Shown one piece after another: positions 17,659-27,460 of a stretch of 53,800 nucleotides of DNA. Positions within the stretch are counted from its first letter, which is position 1; each line of letters begins with the position of its first letter. The notes beneath the pieces are model-generated. The model ran no database searches. It was not told where the DNA came from and saw nothing but the letters and a program-made list of their open reading frames with translations. The stretch is taken from assembly GCA_020532085.1 (NCBI GenBank), contig JAJBAV010000018.1, positions 1 through 53,800 of the forward strand. Reading direction: 5' to 3'. The DNA is from Candidatus Cloacimonadota bacterium (GTDB taxonomy: Bacteria > Cloacimonadota > Cloacimonadia > Cloacimonadales > Cloacimonadaceae). A program made the position numbers and the translations under genes.

Positions 17659-20317
17659 GGTTGATCTTCCTGATGGAGACGATCTCAGCCCCGCCCAGGC
17701 CGAAATGCAGTTCCTGGCTGCTTTGGGAGGTGGTGCCCTTGGCGGAGCTGAGCTCACGGACCAGGCTGTATTCGCTGCCGTCGAGTCGTCTCAGCTTTAT
17801 TTCCACCCGGGTTCCGAAAGCAGGGGAGTTCGGATATTGGGAAAACTTCGCTGGATCGGTTAGCAGCAGCACTTCGCCGCTTTTCCAGACGGGTTTTACG
17901 AAGAGCGAGTGGAATCCGTTGTGGCCGCGGTTGAAGAGGATCTTCGTGCCGTTGCCGCTGCCCACCACCAGATCGGTGAAGCCGTCCCGGTCCAGGTCCG
18001 CGGTGGCGTTGCCCCAACCGTTGAAGACCCTCGCTCCGGCCAGGAAGGTCACGTCGGTGAAAGTGCCGTCGCCGTTGTTTTTATAGAGGTAGGAGCGGTC
18101 GTTTTGGTAAACGGAGGTGATGAAGAGGTCCAGCCAGCCGTCGTTGTCGGCATCCAGCCAAAGGGGATCGGAGTGCAGTTCATCGTAAGTGATGCCCGCT
18201 TCCCGCGTCACATCAGTGAATTGCCAGTGCCAGAGGGTGTCGGCTCCGATCACCTTGCAGGCCCAGCCATCGTTGCGCAGCAACTGGCTCACGTCCGAGA
18301 TGTCGATGTAGCGGGGATGGGCCAGGTTGGCGACGAAGAGGTCGAGGTCGCCGTCGTTGTCGTAGTCGCCCCAGTCGGCACCGATGCTGTGGCCGTACCA
18401 GCCATCCTTGCAGCGTCCGCTCAGTCCGTCCCGCGCGGCCACGTCCAGATATAGGCTGTCGGCATGGTCCCAGCAGAAATTGCGGGTGAGGCGGTAGTTG
18501 GTTACCAGAATCTCCTGTTCGCCGTCGTTGTCATAATCCGCGGGGGCCACGCCCCGTCCCGCCAGACCCGGGTTCCTTGTGTAGTCGGGTGTTCGGAAGC
18601 CCAGTTCCACGCTTTTATCGCTAAAGTAGCCGCCGTCGTTTTGCCAGAAGAAGTCGGGATAGCCGGCCTGGACCTGCCAGGTCTCGTAGTTGGCGGCGTA
18701 GAGCGAGGGATAGCCTGTGTCGCCGGTTTTGACCCAGGCGGCACCTTCGGTGGGATGGCGGTCATCGATGTCGCCGGCGCGCTCGTTCACCTTCACGAAG
18801 CGGCTGCCTTCCTGATTCTTCATCAGGGCATCGCCGAGGCCCTCGGAGTTGTGGGAAATGGCCACGAAATCCAGCCAGCCGTCGAGGTTGAAATCGGCCC
18901 AGAGCCCGCCGTTGGAGCTCAACTGGCTGATGTTCACGGAATCGCTCACGGCCACGAAATCCTGCCCCTGTTCGTTGCGGTAGAGGGAGTTGCCATTGAA
19001 GAGCAGATCGCCGTAGCCGTCGTTGTTGTAATCGCCGATGGCCACCCGAGTGTAACGCTTGTCCGGGAAAGGATGTTCCTCGAAAATGGCACCCCGGTAG
19101 CCGGCCAGGGAACGCGCCCAGGTCATCAGATCGGCTTTCACACCCAACCTTGAGCGCAGCTGATCCAGGGCTGTGAGGCAGGCCTCGTCGTACTTTCGGC
19201 GCGGTGATCCCAGCATCAGCGACCGGGTGAAGCTCCGGGCTGCCCGCAGGAGAAAGAAATCCTGGTCCGGGAGCGCTTCGATCCGCCCCTGCCAATAGCT
19301 GATTTCCGCCAGGTCACCCCGGTCGTTGTTCGCGAACGAGAGCGCCTGGATTTCGTTGAGCAACTGCTGCAAAGCGGGACCGGGAGACGGCAGCAGCGCG
19401 ATGAGCCCTGCTTCGTCGCCGAAGAGGTTCTGAACGGCCAGCAGCGAGAAGTATTCAGCCTTGAGCCGGGTGAAGCGCAGCCGGGTGTACCATTCCTCCG
19501 GAGTGTGGAAATCATAAAGCACCCGCACACGTTCTTCGTGGGAATAGTCGTTCAGGGCGGAATCGAGCATGAAGGCCACCTGGTTGAGCAGCAGGGCATT
19601 GTCCGGCCGGGAACGCCTGTAGGCGGGGCTGAGCATGTAGATGGCGGAAATGTAAAGATGCAGGTCGGACTGGAATCCCTTTTCCTGAATGAGGGCGTCC
19701 ATGGCATCAAAATTGCCGGCGCCGGAGAGATGATAAAGTTTGTAGTAGTAGGCCACCTGGCCCCATTCGGAGAGGGGAAAGTCGCGCTCGAAGGTGTCGA
19801 TGAGGGCCAAAGCCAGCGAGTCGGAGCTTTCCACGCTGATCCGGTCGATCGCCTCCCGGGCCAGGTCCTCGATCACTGGATTGTAGCCGCGAACGTGGCG
19901 CAACTCCTGCATGAAATCCTCGTCCGAGGTCCCATACAGAAAGTGGTCCAACACGATCTGCTCGTCTGGGGAACTGAATTCCTCCACCAATTGCTGCCGC
20001 ACTTTCTCGAAGGTGGCGTTGTCCACCCTGGTCTGATCGGCGACCCGTAACCAGGCCAGCGCGTCTTCCAAAGAGTGGTGCCCCAGCGCCAGCCGCTCGC
20101 GGCAGCGCAGTTCCAATTCCGGCAAGTCAGCCCGGAGCGAGTGTTCCAGCGCAAGGCGGACCTCGGTTTCCGGTCCGGCCAGCAGTTCCTCAATTTTGTT
20201 GGCGTGGTTTTGCAGTGTCGCGAAGTTTTCGGTGTCGAGCAGCCACGCGAAATCTTCAGTGCTGATGGCCCCAAGCCCTGTGGCAATCAACAGGGTAAGG
20301 ATCAGAAGGTTTTTCAT
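17645..20317 (-). CDS. Exported FG-GAP/VCBS repeat protein with ASPIC/UnbV domain
   Basis: An 890-residue exported protein with a signal peptide (MKNLLILTLLIATGLGAIS). Residues ~25-430 are mostly helical and resemble no family I can name. Residues ~440-790 hold FG-GAP repeats with calcium-loop motifs (DYNNDGYGD, DFNLDGWLD, DYDNDGEQE, DYDNDGDLD, DADNDGWLD, DLDRDGFTD). The C-terminus (FGTRVEIKLR ... SSQELHFGLGGAE) is an ASPIC/UnbV domain. By family knowledge it is a surface or periplasmic protein, often carbohydrate- or calcium-binding. ATG at 20317 overlaps the hslO stop as ATGA, with GGGAGA upstream, so translation is probably coupled. No C-terminal sorting domain is present, unlike the two other large secreted proteins here. 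Confidence 0.85.
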   Translation of the reverse strand: MKNLLILTLLIATGLGAISTEDFAWLLDTENFATLQNHANKIEELLAGPETEVRLALEHSLRADLPELELRCRERLALGHHSLEDALAWLRVADQTRVDNATFEKVRQQLVEEFSSPDEQIVLDHFLYGTSDEDFMQELRHVRGYNPVIEDLAREAIDRISVESSDSLALALIDTFERDFPLSEWGQVAYYYKLYHLSGAGNFDAMDALIQEKGFQSDLHLYISAIYMLSPAYRRSRPDNALLLNQVAFMLDSALNDYSHEERVRVLYDFHTPEEWYTRLRFTRLKAEYFSLLAVQNLFGDEAGLIALLPSPGPALQQLLNEIQALSFANNDRGDLAEISYWQGRIEALPDQDFFLLRAARSFTRSLMLGSPRRKYDEACLTALDQLRSRLGVKADLMTWARSLAGYRGAIFEEHPFPDKRYTRVAIGDYNNDGYGDLLFNGNSLYRNEQGQDFVAVSDSVNISQLSSNGGLWADFNLDGWLDFVAISHNSEGLGDALMKNQEGSRFVKVNERAGDIDDRHPTEGAAWVKTGDTGYPSLYAANYETWQVQAGYPDFFWQNDGGYFSDKSVELGFRTPDYTRNPGLAGRGVAPADYDNDGEQEILVTNYRLTRNFCWDHADSLYLDVAARDGLSGRCKDGWYGHSIGADWGDYDNDGDLDLFVANLAHPRYIDISDVSQLLRNDGWACKVIGADTLWHWQFTDVTREAGITYDELHSDPLWLDADNDGWLDLFITSVYQNDRSYLYKNNGDGTFTDVTFLAGARVFNGWGNATADLDRDGFTDLVVGSGNGTKILFNRGHNGFHSLFVKPVWKSGEVLLLTDPAKFSQYPNSPAFGTRVEIKLRRLDGSEYSLVRELSSAKGTTSQSSQELHFGLGGAEIVSIRKINHAQD

Positions 20318-21192
20318 GGCTTCTCCCTTAAAGCTGCGATCAGGGCGTTGATGTCCTGCGCGCTGAAGTGGTAGGTGGCGTTGCAGAAATGGCATTGGGG
20401 ATCGATGCCCTCCTGCATGGTGGAGAGCTCTTGTTCCCCCAGCAGCAGCAGGGCGCGTTCGAAGCGGTCCCTCGAGCAGTTGCAGTTGTAGCGGATGGAA
20501 CCAGCCGGAGTGAGCTCGAGCTCGCTTTCCTTCACCACAAAGCGTTTGAGGATATCCGGCAGCGCCAGCCCCATGTCCATGAGGTCCGAAACGTTGGGCG
20601 TCTTGTTCAAGGCGGCGATCAGTTCGTCGGCCAGCCTGAGATCGGCATCCGGCAGCTGCTGGATGATGAACCCCCCGGAAGCCCGAACAGAAGCGGTTTT
20701 ATCGATCAATACGCCGAGGTTGACAACAGAAGGGATCTGCTCCGATTGGTCGAAATAGTGCGCCAGGTTGAGGGCCAGTTCGCCTGCGGAGAGGGCTGTG
20801 GTGCCAGTCGCCGGTTTTTTGTTCGGATAGCTGCGGATCACGCTCAGGGTACCGTTTCCCAAAGCCCGCACAGGGAAAAGGTTGGCTTCGTTTTCCTCCA
20901 GCCAGAGCCGGGGCTCGAAAGCGTAGCCGCGCAGATCGCCGCCGCCGGAGCAGATCATCAGGGCGCCTTTCAGAGGCCCGTCCCCGTCCACTCGCAGCGA
21001 AACCTCGCCTTCGGGCAGCTTGAGGTCCAGGCTCAGCATCGCCGCGGCGGAGATCATTTTGCCCAGCAGCAGCGTGTTGATCGGTGAAAGATCGTGCAGG
21101 TCGCGCAGCGTTTGCGCCGTTTGGGTGGATGATACCGCCAGCACCCGGAACTGTCCTGAAAAAGCGGTTCCCCGCCAAAGTTGGTCATTCAT
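20314..21192 (-). CDS. hslO: Hsp33 redox-regulated chaperone
   Basis: A 292-residue cytoplasmic holdase that is activated by oxidation. The four zinc-binding cysteines of the redox switch are present as C237-x-C239 and C267-x-x-C270 near the C-terminus. The N-terminal core (INTLLLGKMISAAAMLS, a glycine-rich strand GEVSLRVDGDGPLKG) fits the family. ATG at 21192 overlaps the end of the SpoIID-like gene by 8 bases; a TTG seven codons upstream is less likely. It lies in an unusual context, between a peptidoglycan-type protein and an exported FG-GAP protein. Confidence 0.93.
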   Translation of the reverse strand: MNDQLWRGTAFSGQFRVLAVSSTQTAQTLRDLHDLSPINTLLLGKMISAAAMLSLDLKLPEGEVSLRVDGDGPLKGALMICSGGGDLRGYAFEPRLWLEENEANLFPVRALGNGTLSVIRSYPNKKPATGTTALSAGELALNLAHYFDQSEQIPSVVNLGVLIDKTASVRASGGFIIQQLPDADLRLADELIAALNKTPNVSDLMDMGLALPDILKRFVVKESELELTPAGSIRYNCNCSRDRFERALLLLGEQELSTMQEGIDPQCHFCNATYHFSAQDINALIAALREKP

Positions 21193-22693
21193 GTCGCATC
21201 CAGTTTGTGCCAATTTCCGTGCCCGGATAATAGTGAAACAGGATCTGCCGGTAATCCTCGCCGGAGCGGGCCTTCCTCAAAGCCCCCACCTGGCACATAC
21301 CCACGCCGTGTCCCGAGCCGCGGCCTTTGATGGAAACCGTTCCCAAAGGATAGATGACCACCCCGCCGTTGTCGGCCAGCACAAAGCCGCCCTCAATGAA
21401 GAAGAAGGATGATTTGGCACCGCCAAAGGCCTGGCGGATCTTGTATTCACTGGTGTAGCGCACGGCCTTCTCGCCGTAAAAGGTGATGTCCGTGATCCGC
21501 CCCGAGCTACCGCGGCGGTTGATCACCAGATGTTCGATATCGGACAAGCCCACGTTTTTGGCCAGCTCCCTGCGGCCCAATTGCTTGATCCAGGCGGAAG
21601 CAGAGGCTTCCCAGGCGCTACCGCCCGTTTTGGATCCAGCCACCGAGATCCAGCGCCTCGCGTCCACTTCGGCCGATAGATTGTAACCGGCAGCCGCTTC
21701 ATCGCACAGCACTCCGCTGAGGTGGGGGAGGGAAGCGCCGTCCCAGATGGCCTTGGAGGAATCGGTCCTGCCCCCGCAGCAGCTGTGGTAGGTGGCGTCG
21801 GCGATACGGCCTTCACGGATGAGGATCTCACCCGCGGTGTCTGTTGCTGCGGCCCGGACCCTTTCATTCTGCAGGTGCTTGCCCTTGTAAACCTGGCAGT
21901 GGGTTGTGTTGCAGAGGTCGTAGCCGTCCTTTTTATGGCGGTTGCTTAGCAGCAGGCTCACGGCGTGGGTCCTGGCCGCCACGGCCTGGGCTTTCATCGC
22001 CTCCAGAGGCGCGCTGCTGCCGATCTCGTTGGCGATCACCCCGGCCACGTAATCTTCCAGAGGCAACAAATGAGTGAGCACCAGCCTGCCTTCCACGCAT
22101 TTCAGCAGGAACTCGCCGTCGTAACCCAGCTTGCCTCCGTCCAGCAGGAGGGGATCCGCGGAACTGAAACGCAGCGGCGTTTCCAGGTATTGAACCGCTC
22201 CCCTGGCCCCAGTCACCCGGACCGTGGCGTGAGTAAGCGGAATGCTCAGGACCTGCTTTTCGCTGATCCCGGCCAACCGGGCGTATTTCTGCGCTGTGGC
22301 CTTGTCCGGGAAGATTTGTTCCGAATAGACCAGGTTTTCCCGCCGGATCACCAGGCTGGAATCCTCCCAAGCAAAGGCCTCCCGTAAAACACCTTCGGAA
22401 TCATCGTTCCAGGGTTCGCAGCTTTCCAGCCAACTCCATCCGGAAAGGGAGGCGCCGCTCTCCAATGTGATCCGGACGGGGGTTTGAATGCCGCGTGAAA
22501 GCGGGAAGTCCCGTTCGGAAAGGTTCACGTCCACAGGGACCCCGCTGGCGGGATCCAGATCAATACTGGCCCCGGAGCAGAGCAACACCTCAATGTACAG
22601 TTGCCCGTCCTGATACTCAGCGCTGTTCAGTCCCGCCCCATAAACAGCCAGAACTATCGCAAGCAAAGCTTTAACTATTAGACCATATTTCAT
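21185..22693 (-). CDS. SpoIID/LytB-domain protein
   Basis: A 502-residue exported protein with an N-terminal signal sequence (KALLAIVLAVYGAGLNSA). The SpoIID core is unmistakable: LPLEDYVAGVIANEIGSSAP, MKAQAVAARTHA, CQVYKG, ATYHSCCGG and, near the C-terminus, GRGSGHGVGMCQVGALRKA. SpoIID proteins are lytic transglycosylases acting on denuded peptidoglycan. Here, in an apparently non-sporulating Gram-negative, it probably acts in cell-wall remodelling or division (inference). It starts 15 bases after the metG stop without a strong ribosome-binding site, so translation may depend on metG. Confidence 0.9.
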   Translation of the reverse strand: MKYGLIVKALLAIVLAVYGAGLNSAEYQDGQLYIEVLLCSGASIDLDPASGVPVDVNLSERDFPLSRGIQTPVRITLESGASLSGWSWLESCEPWNDDSEGVLREAFAWEDSSLVIRRENLVYSEQIFPDKATAQKYARLAGISEKQVLSIPLTHATVRVTGARGAVQYLETPLRFSSADPLLLDGGKLGYDGEFLLKCVEGRLVLTHLLPLEDYVAGVIANEIGSSAPLEAMKAQAVAARTHAVSLLLSNRHKKDGYDLCNTTHCQVYKGKHLQNERVRAAATDTAGEILIREGRIADATYHSCCGGRTDSSKAIWDGASLPHLSGVLCDEAAAGYNLSAEVDARRWISVAGSKTGGSAWEASASAWIKQLGRRELAKNVGLSDIEHLVINRRGSSGRITDITFYGEKAVRYTSEYKIRQAFGGAKSSFFFIEGGFVLADNGGVVIYPLGTVSIKGRGSGHGVGMCQVGALRKARSGEDYRQILFHYYPGTEIGTNWMRHE

Positions 22694-22708
22694 CGATATG
22701 TATTGTAT

Positions 22709-24724
22709 TTACTTAACCACCGATCCTGGCGGACAAGCTTTGGCGGGATGGACCAGCAACAGGGTGTCCGGGGTGTTCACAGCCAGCACCATGCCTTGCG
22801 AAACGATCCCGCGGATGGTGCGGGGCTCCAGGTTCACCAGCATCAGCACCTGTTTGCCGGTAACGTCAGCGGCCTTGTAGTGTTCGGCGATGCCGGCCAC
22901 CAGTTCCCGCTGTTCACTGCCGAGGTCCACCTTCAGATGCAGCAGCTTGTCGGTCTTGGGCACCGGAGCGGCCTCCAGCACTGTGGCCACGCGAATGTCC
23001 AGGCGGGAGAAATCATCGTAAGTGATCTGGGCCTTGATGGGTTCGGATGTTTCGGGCATGCCGGCCTGAGCGGCCTTCTGATGCAGGAGGGCGATCTCGG
23101 CCTCGATCTGGGCGTCGTCCAGCTTGGCAAAGAGGGGTTTGGTATCCCGCAGGGTGTAATCCGCGCCAAGGTCCGGCTGTTCCCATTTCGCCAGGGGTTC
23201 CAGGCCCATCATGCCGCGCAGGCGGTCCATGGCGGAGGGCAGGATGGGGAAGAGGGCCACGGAGACCAACCGCAGCAGGGTGAGGCAGGTCCAGAGTGTT
23301 TCTTTCACCGTCTCGGGATCGGTCTTGATCTCCGCCCAAGGCTTGCGTTCATCGAAGAAGCGGTTGCCCAGGCGGGCGATATCCATCACCAGGCGGGTAT
23401 TGGCTTTCACCTGATAGTCCTGATAGCCGGCGTTGATCTGCCGGAAAACGGTGAAAGCCTCATCCAAAAGGGCCTGGGCGGAGGCACTGAGCTGGGGATG
23501 GGCGATCTTGCCGTCAAAGTTCTTGCCCGCGAAGGCGAAGACGCGGTTGGCCAGGTTGCCCAGCACGTTGTTGAGTTCGCCGTTCACCTTCAGCTGGAAA
23601 TCGCGGAAGGAGAAATCGCTGTCGCCCTTTTCCGGAGCGATGCAGGCCAGATAGTAGCGCAGGTATTCGGCGGGGAACCTTTCCACGATCTCGTCCACCC
23701 AGATGGCCCAGTTGCGGCTGGTGGAGAGTTTTTTCCCTTCCAGGTTCAGGAATTCGTTGGCAGGGATGTCGTAGGGCAGGCAGTAGCTTTGGTTTTGCCC
23801 CATCAGCACTGCGGGCCAGATGAGGGCGTGGAAGATGATGTTGTCTTTGCCGATGAAGTGGACCAGCCTGGTTTCGGGATCAAGCCAGTAATCCTTCCAA
23901 CGGTCCGGTTGGCCGCTGCGTTCGGCCCATTCCACGGTGGATGAGATGTAGCCGATGGGGGCTTCGAACCACACGTAGAGAACCTTGTCACCGGCGTCGG
24001 CCAGAGGCACTGGCACGCCCCAGCTGAGGTCGCGGGTGATGGGGCGCTCCACCAGTCCCTGTTCCAGCAGGTTGAGCATGAAATTGCGGACGTTTTCCTT
24101 CCAATAGTCCTTTTTGGCGATCCAGCGTTCCAGATGGGTCGAAAAGTCGTTCAGCTGCAGGTACCAGTGGGTGGTTTCGCGGATCACCGGCTGGTTTCCG
24201 CAGATCTTGCAGCGGGGCTCAACGAGGGTGGTGGTCTCGTAGATCTGGCCGCAGGCGTCGCACTGGTCTCCGCGGGCGCCGGGGTCCCCGCAGCGGGGGC
24301 AGGTGCCTTCCACATAGCGGTCCGGCAAAAAACGTTTGTCGTGCTCGCAATAGAATTGCCGGGTCACGCGCGGGATCACGTGCCCTTTGTCGTAGAGGGC
24401 GCTGAAGAAATCCTGCGAAAGCTGGTAGTGGGCGGGCCGGGAGGTCCCGGAGAAGTTGTCGAAATCGATCTCCAGCGCGGCGAAGGCGGCCTTGATCGAT
24501 TCATGGTAGCGTTTCACCACCTCGGCGGGACTCACGCCTTCCTGGTCGGCGGAAATGGAGATCGGGGTGCCGTGTTCGTCCGTGCCGCAGATGTAGATCA
24601 CATCCTCGTGATGCAGTTTCAGCCAGCGGACGAAGATGTCCGCCGGAAGATAGGCCCCGGCCACATGGCCGATGTGGAGTTTGCCGTTGGCGTAGGGAAG
24701 GGCGCTGGTTACCAGATATCTCAT
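22709..24724 (-). CDS. metG: Methionyl-tRNA synthetase with C-terminal tRNA-binding domain
   Basis: A 671-residue cytoplasmic enzyme charging tRNA-Met. It shows the HIGH motif at residues 17-20, a zinc knuckle with two cysteine pairs (CPRC and CDAC at about 142-158, then CKIC near 172), and KLSTSR as the KMSKS-type loop. The last ~110 residues form an EMAPII/Trbp111-like OB-fold (DFSRLDIRVATVLEA ... LEPRTIRGIVSQGM) that aids dimerisation and tRNA binding. ATG overlaps the lysC stop as ATGA. Confidence 0.97.
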   Translation of the reverse strand: MRYLVTSALPYANGKLHIGHVAGAYLPADIFVRWLKLHHEDVIYICGTDEHGTPISISADQEGVSPAEVVKRYHESIKAAFAALEIDFDNFSGTSRPAHYQLSQDFFSALYDKGHVIPRVTRQFYCEHDKRFLPDRYVEGTCPRCGDPGARGDQCDACGQIYETTTLVEPRCKICGNQPVIRETTHWYLQLNDFSTHLERWIAKKDYWKENVRNFMLNLLEQGLVERPITRDLSWGVPVPLADAGDKVLYVWFEAPIGYISSTVEWAERSGQPDRWKDYWLDPETRLVHFIGKDNIIFHALIWPAVLMGQNQSYCLPYDIPANEFLNLEGKKLSTSRNWAIWVDEIVERFPAEYLRYYLACIAPEKGDSDFSFRDFQLKVNGELNNVLGNLANRVFAFAGKNFDGKIAHPQLSASAQALLDEAFTVFRQINAGYQDYQVKANTRLVMDIARLGNRFFDERKPWAEIKTDPETVKETLWTCLTLLRLVSVALFPILPSAMDRLRGMMGLEPLAKWEQPDLGADYTLRDTKPLFAKLDDAQIEAEIALLHQKAAQAGMPETSEPIKAQITYDDFSRLDIRVATVLEAAPVPKTDKLLHLKVDLGSEQRELVAGIAEHYKAADVTGKQVLMLVNLEPRTIRGIVSQGMVLAVNTPDTLLLVHPAKACPPGSVVK

Positions 24725-25896
24725 TTTCCCTCTCCAATGAAGGCCTGATGGAGCTTCAGGACGCAGGGGCGCACCTGATCCGAGGGCAGCAGCAGTTCGA
24801 TGGTCATGTCGCTGTGCTGGACGCGGCGGAGACCGAAGGGGGCGCAGAGTTCCAGCGTGCGGGCCAGCCAGCCGGGATCGAGGTTGATGCCCAGACCCAC
24901 CAGGGTCACATAGCCCAGGCCTGCTTCGCGGGTGAGGGCTTCCACCGCGTGTTGCTGCAGCAGATACTCCGCTTCGCCCCGGTATTTTTCCTCGATCATC
25001 AGTTCGATGCTGTGGTCGCCCACCGCGTATTTGAAGATCTCGTTGGTCCAGGCCTGCAGCAGCGGCGTCAGTTTGGCGTCGCGGGCCAGTTCCAGGCGGA
25101 TCAGGTTTTCCTTGTGCGCGATGGCCGTGATCTTGCGTTCTTCCATCATCTCTTCCTTGCTTGCTTTTTCTGTGTGGATTAGGGTCCCGGGCGCGAAAGT
25201 GAAGGAACTTTTCACCTCCACGGGGATCTGGTATTTGCTGGCGAATTCCACGGCCCGGGGATGCAACACCTTGGAGCCGCTGTAGGCCAAAGCCAGCATC
25301 TGGGCATAGCCGATCCGTTTCAGCAGGCGGGCGTTCGGCACCACCCGGGGATCGGCGGTGTAAACCCCGTCCACGTCGGTGAAGATCTCGCAGCGCCCGG
25401 CCTGCAGGTAACAGGCCAAAGCCACCGCCGAGGTGTCCGATCCGCCCCGGCCCAGGGTGGTGATCTCCTTTGCCTGGCTAACGCCCTGAAACCCGGCCAC
25501 GATCACGATCTTGCCGCCGCCCAACTCCTGGTTGATGCGAAAGGCGTTCACGTTCAGGATGCGGGCGTTGCCGTGCTGGTTGTCCGTGATGATCCCGCTC
25601 TGAGAACCGGTGAACGAGATGGAGCCGAAGCCTTCCTTCTGCAAAGCCAGCGAAAGCAGCGACATGCTGATCCTCTCGCCTGCGGTTAGCAGCATGTCCA
25701 ATTCGCGCCGGGAGGGATGCTCGGAAATGCCGTGGGCCAGCTGCATCAGTTCGTCCGTGGTCTTGGCCATGGCTGAAACCACCAGCACCAGCGAATCTTC
25801 CGGACGCTTTTGCTGCGCTATCCTGCGGGCGATGTTCTGGATCAGGGCGGTGCTGCCCACGGAAGTACCGCCAAATTTTTTAACGATTATTGACAT
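24721..25896 (-). CDS. lysC: Aspartate kinase
   Basis: Phosphorylates aspartate, the first step to lysine, methionine and threonine. It is a monofunctional enzyme of 391 residues with KFGGTSVG at the N-terminus, GRGGSDTSAVALA and DVDGVYTADPR in the kinase domain, and a C-terminal ACT region (~270-391), which in the family mediates feedback inhibition. ATG at 25896 is preferred over an upstream TTG; GGTGA lies 6 bases before it. A TTGACA at 25929-25934 (minus strand) could be the -35 box of this run, but the -10 is weak. First gene of the minus-strand run lysC-metG-spoIID-hslO-FG-GAP-guaD. Confidence 0.95.
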   Translation of the reverse strand: MSIIVKKFGGTSVGSTALIQNIARRIAQQKRPEDSLVLVVSAMAKTTDELMQLAHGISEHPSRRELDMLLTAGERISMSLLSLALQKEGFGSISFTGSQSGIITDNQHGNARILNVNAFRINQELGGGKIVIVAGFQGVSQAKEITTLGRGGSDTSAVALACYLQAGRCEIFTDVDGVYTADPRVVPNARLLKRIGYAQMLALAYSGSKVLHPRAVEFASKYQIPVEVKSSFTFAPGTLIHTEKASKEEMMEERKITAIAHKENLIRLELARDAKLTPLLQAWTNEIFKYAVGDHSIELMIEEKYRGEAEYLLQQHAVEALTREAGLGYVTLVGLGINLDPGWLARTLELCAPFGLRRVQHSDMTIELLLPSDQVRPCVLKLHQAFIGEGK

Positions 25897-26021
25897 AGAC
25901 AATCACCAAAATCTCTTTGGAAACCTTTTGTCAAGACTTTTTCTGGGCTGACCGCCTCATCCGCCCGTCCCGAACGCGCGTCTTACCAAAGCGGAACGCT
26001 TCCCGCGCGAAAAGAAGGGAT

Positions 26022-26135
26022 GCAGCCTTGGCAGGAATAGCCCACCCAGACACAGGCCAATGCGGGATCGATCCAGACGCAGTATGCATCGACACCCTCC
26101 CAGGGCATTACCCGGAACGTCTGGATTCCGGGTCC
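26022..26135 (+). repeat. Dispersed repeat family B, copy 2
   Basis: Matches the 3' two thirds of the copy at 12857-13016 (AGGAATAGCCCA, CCCAGACACAGG, ATGCATCGACACC, GGGCATTACCCGG, CTGGATTCCGGGTC). It lies upstream of lysC in a gene-free stretch (25897-26344). The remainder of that stretch is pyrimidine-rich with repeated CTGTTCA/CTGTTGA words near 26250-26275 and no supported gene. Confidence 0.75.
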
Positions 26136-26344
26136 GACTGCGTCGTCCCGGAATGACTTAGCTGACGGGTTTTCAAATTGAACAGCCCGGGACAGCGTTA
26201 CACTCTTTCAACTTATCACCCTAACACCTTTTCACGCTTAAAGACCCTGTTCATCTGTTCACCTGTTGATCTGTTCCACCCTGCCGCGCCGTCAGCCTTG
26301 TCTCTTCATCCCCTTTTCCTCCAGATCGTGCTGCCGGAGGCGCG

Positions 26345-26965
26345 TCAGGTCTTTATCTTGAACAGGTGCTTGAAGTGGTTGGGGCCGGAAAAGTAGACCA
26401 GGCCAAGGTCTTTCACATGCCAGGATTCCAGGTGGTCCACCGTGTCGCCATCGGTGTAGGTGGCGTAGAGTTTCAGGCCGGTCATGGTGCCTTTGTAGGT
26501 ATCCACCGGCACGTTCCGCTTCATCTTGAAGTCCGCCGTGAATGTCTTTTTCACCAGCACGGAGGTGTATTTGCCTTCCCAGTGCCAATTGAAGGTGTTC
26601 ACATCGTTGATCTTCAGCGGAAACGCCGGCATGCGGGGTTTCACGTGGAAGGTGAGCGGAATGGGGAAGAGGTTCGATTTAACGTCGATGCGCACCAGAT
26701 AGATCCAGTCGCCGTCGACCTTGTAATAATACTTGGTGTGGCGAACGCTGCGGGTGTCCAGATAAAAGTCCCAGCCTGCTTTCTTGCTGTCTTTGGGCAG
26801 GATGCAGGTGACCACCTGGGTAAAGGTCTTATCGCCTTCCTGGGTCCTATAATCCCAGCGCAGCTGACTCCACCAGGGGTAATACTGGGCCAGGGAGATC
26901 TTCTCGCCGCCGGCCGCCGCAGCCGCGGCCAGGAAAACCAACAGGATCAGAAGCGCTTTGTTCAT
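26345..26965 (-). CDS. Exported protein of unknown function
   Basis: A 206-residue protein with a signal peptide (MNKALLILLVFLAAAAAAGG). The mature part is beta-rich and aromatic, with alternating strands such as KYYYKVDGDWIYLVRIDVK and a charged C-terminus (KHLFKIKT). It vaguely resembles periplasmic beta-barrel-like proteins of the DUF3108 kind, but I cannot assign it. ATG at 26965 is used; the codon two before it is TTG and lacks support. It stands alone between repeat-rich regions and is preceded by a 1.3-kb stretch without genes. Host-like base composition argues that it is native. Confidence 0.7.
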   Translation of the reverse strand: MNKALLILLVFLAAAAAAGGEKISLAQYYPWWSQLRWDYRTQEGDKTFTQVVTCILPKDSKKAGWDFYLDTRSVRHTKYYYKVDGDWIYLVRIDVKSNLFPIPLTFHVKPRMPAFPLKINDVNTFNWHWEGKYTSVLVKKTFTADFKMKRNVPVDTYKGTMTGLKLYATYTDGDTVDHLESWHVKDLGLVYFSGPNHFKHLFKIKT

Positions 26966-27460
26966 CCGCAATTACCACGGCATGGAAAAAAACTCGCCAG
27001 CCCCGTTTCCGCCGGATATCTTGCCCAGAGCTGTTCTCCGCGTACGGGGAAGCAAGCGGGCAACCGATCATCATGTCCGTATTTATTCTTGTTCATGTCA
27101 TTCCCGGATTTATGAACTTAAAAAAAGCACGCTCGCGGCATGGTTTTATTCTGTCAAGATTTCTTTTTTTCCATGTCGGCAAGGGGATCCAGGCCAACCC
27201 CCGCCCAGCCTCAAACCACTGTAATTCCGAACGCAGGAAAACAATCCAGTCTGTCGGGGGCATTGGCCTCACAGGGAGCGACTCCAACGCTCACATCACC
27301 GGATCGCCAGTATCATGAATCAATCCTTACTCATTACAGAATAAGAGAATAAGCTTGACACTAATTTTGGCTGTTTTGCAAACCGAGTGGGTTGCGAGAT
27401 CGGCTGGATGCAGATCTTTCAATTGCCTTTACGCTCTCCGTTGTTCCGGGTGGTGAAGCC
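26966..27460. other. Intergenic region without a gene
   Basis: No gene, RNA or long repeat is supported in this part of the 1.3-kb gap. It must include the promoter for the exported protein at 26965, but I see no convincing -35/-10 pair. Confidence 0.45.

Noticed and set aside
24721-25902. Longer lysC start two codons upstream
   Set aside because: The upstream codon is TTG, while the ATG at 25896 has a better spaced ribosome-binding site and gives the usual N-terminus.
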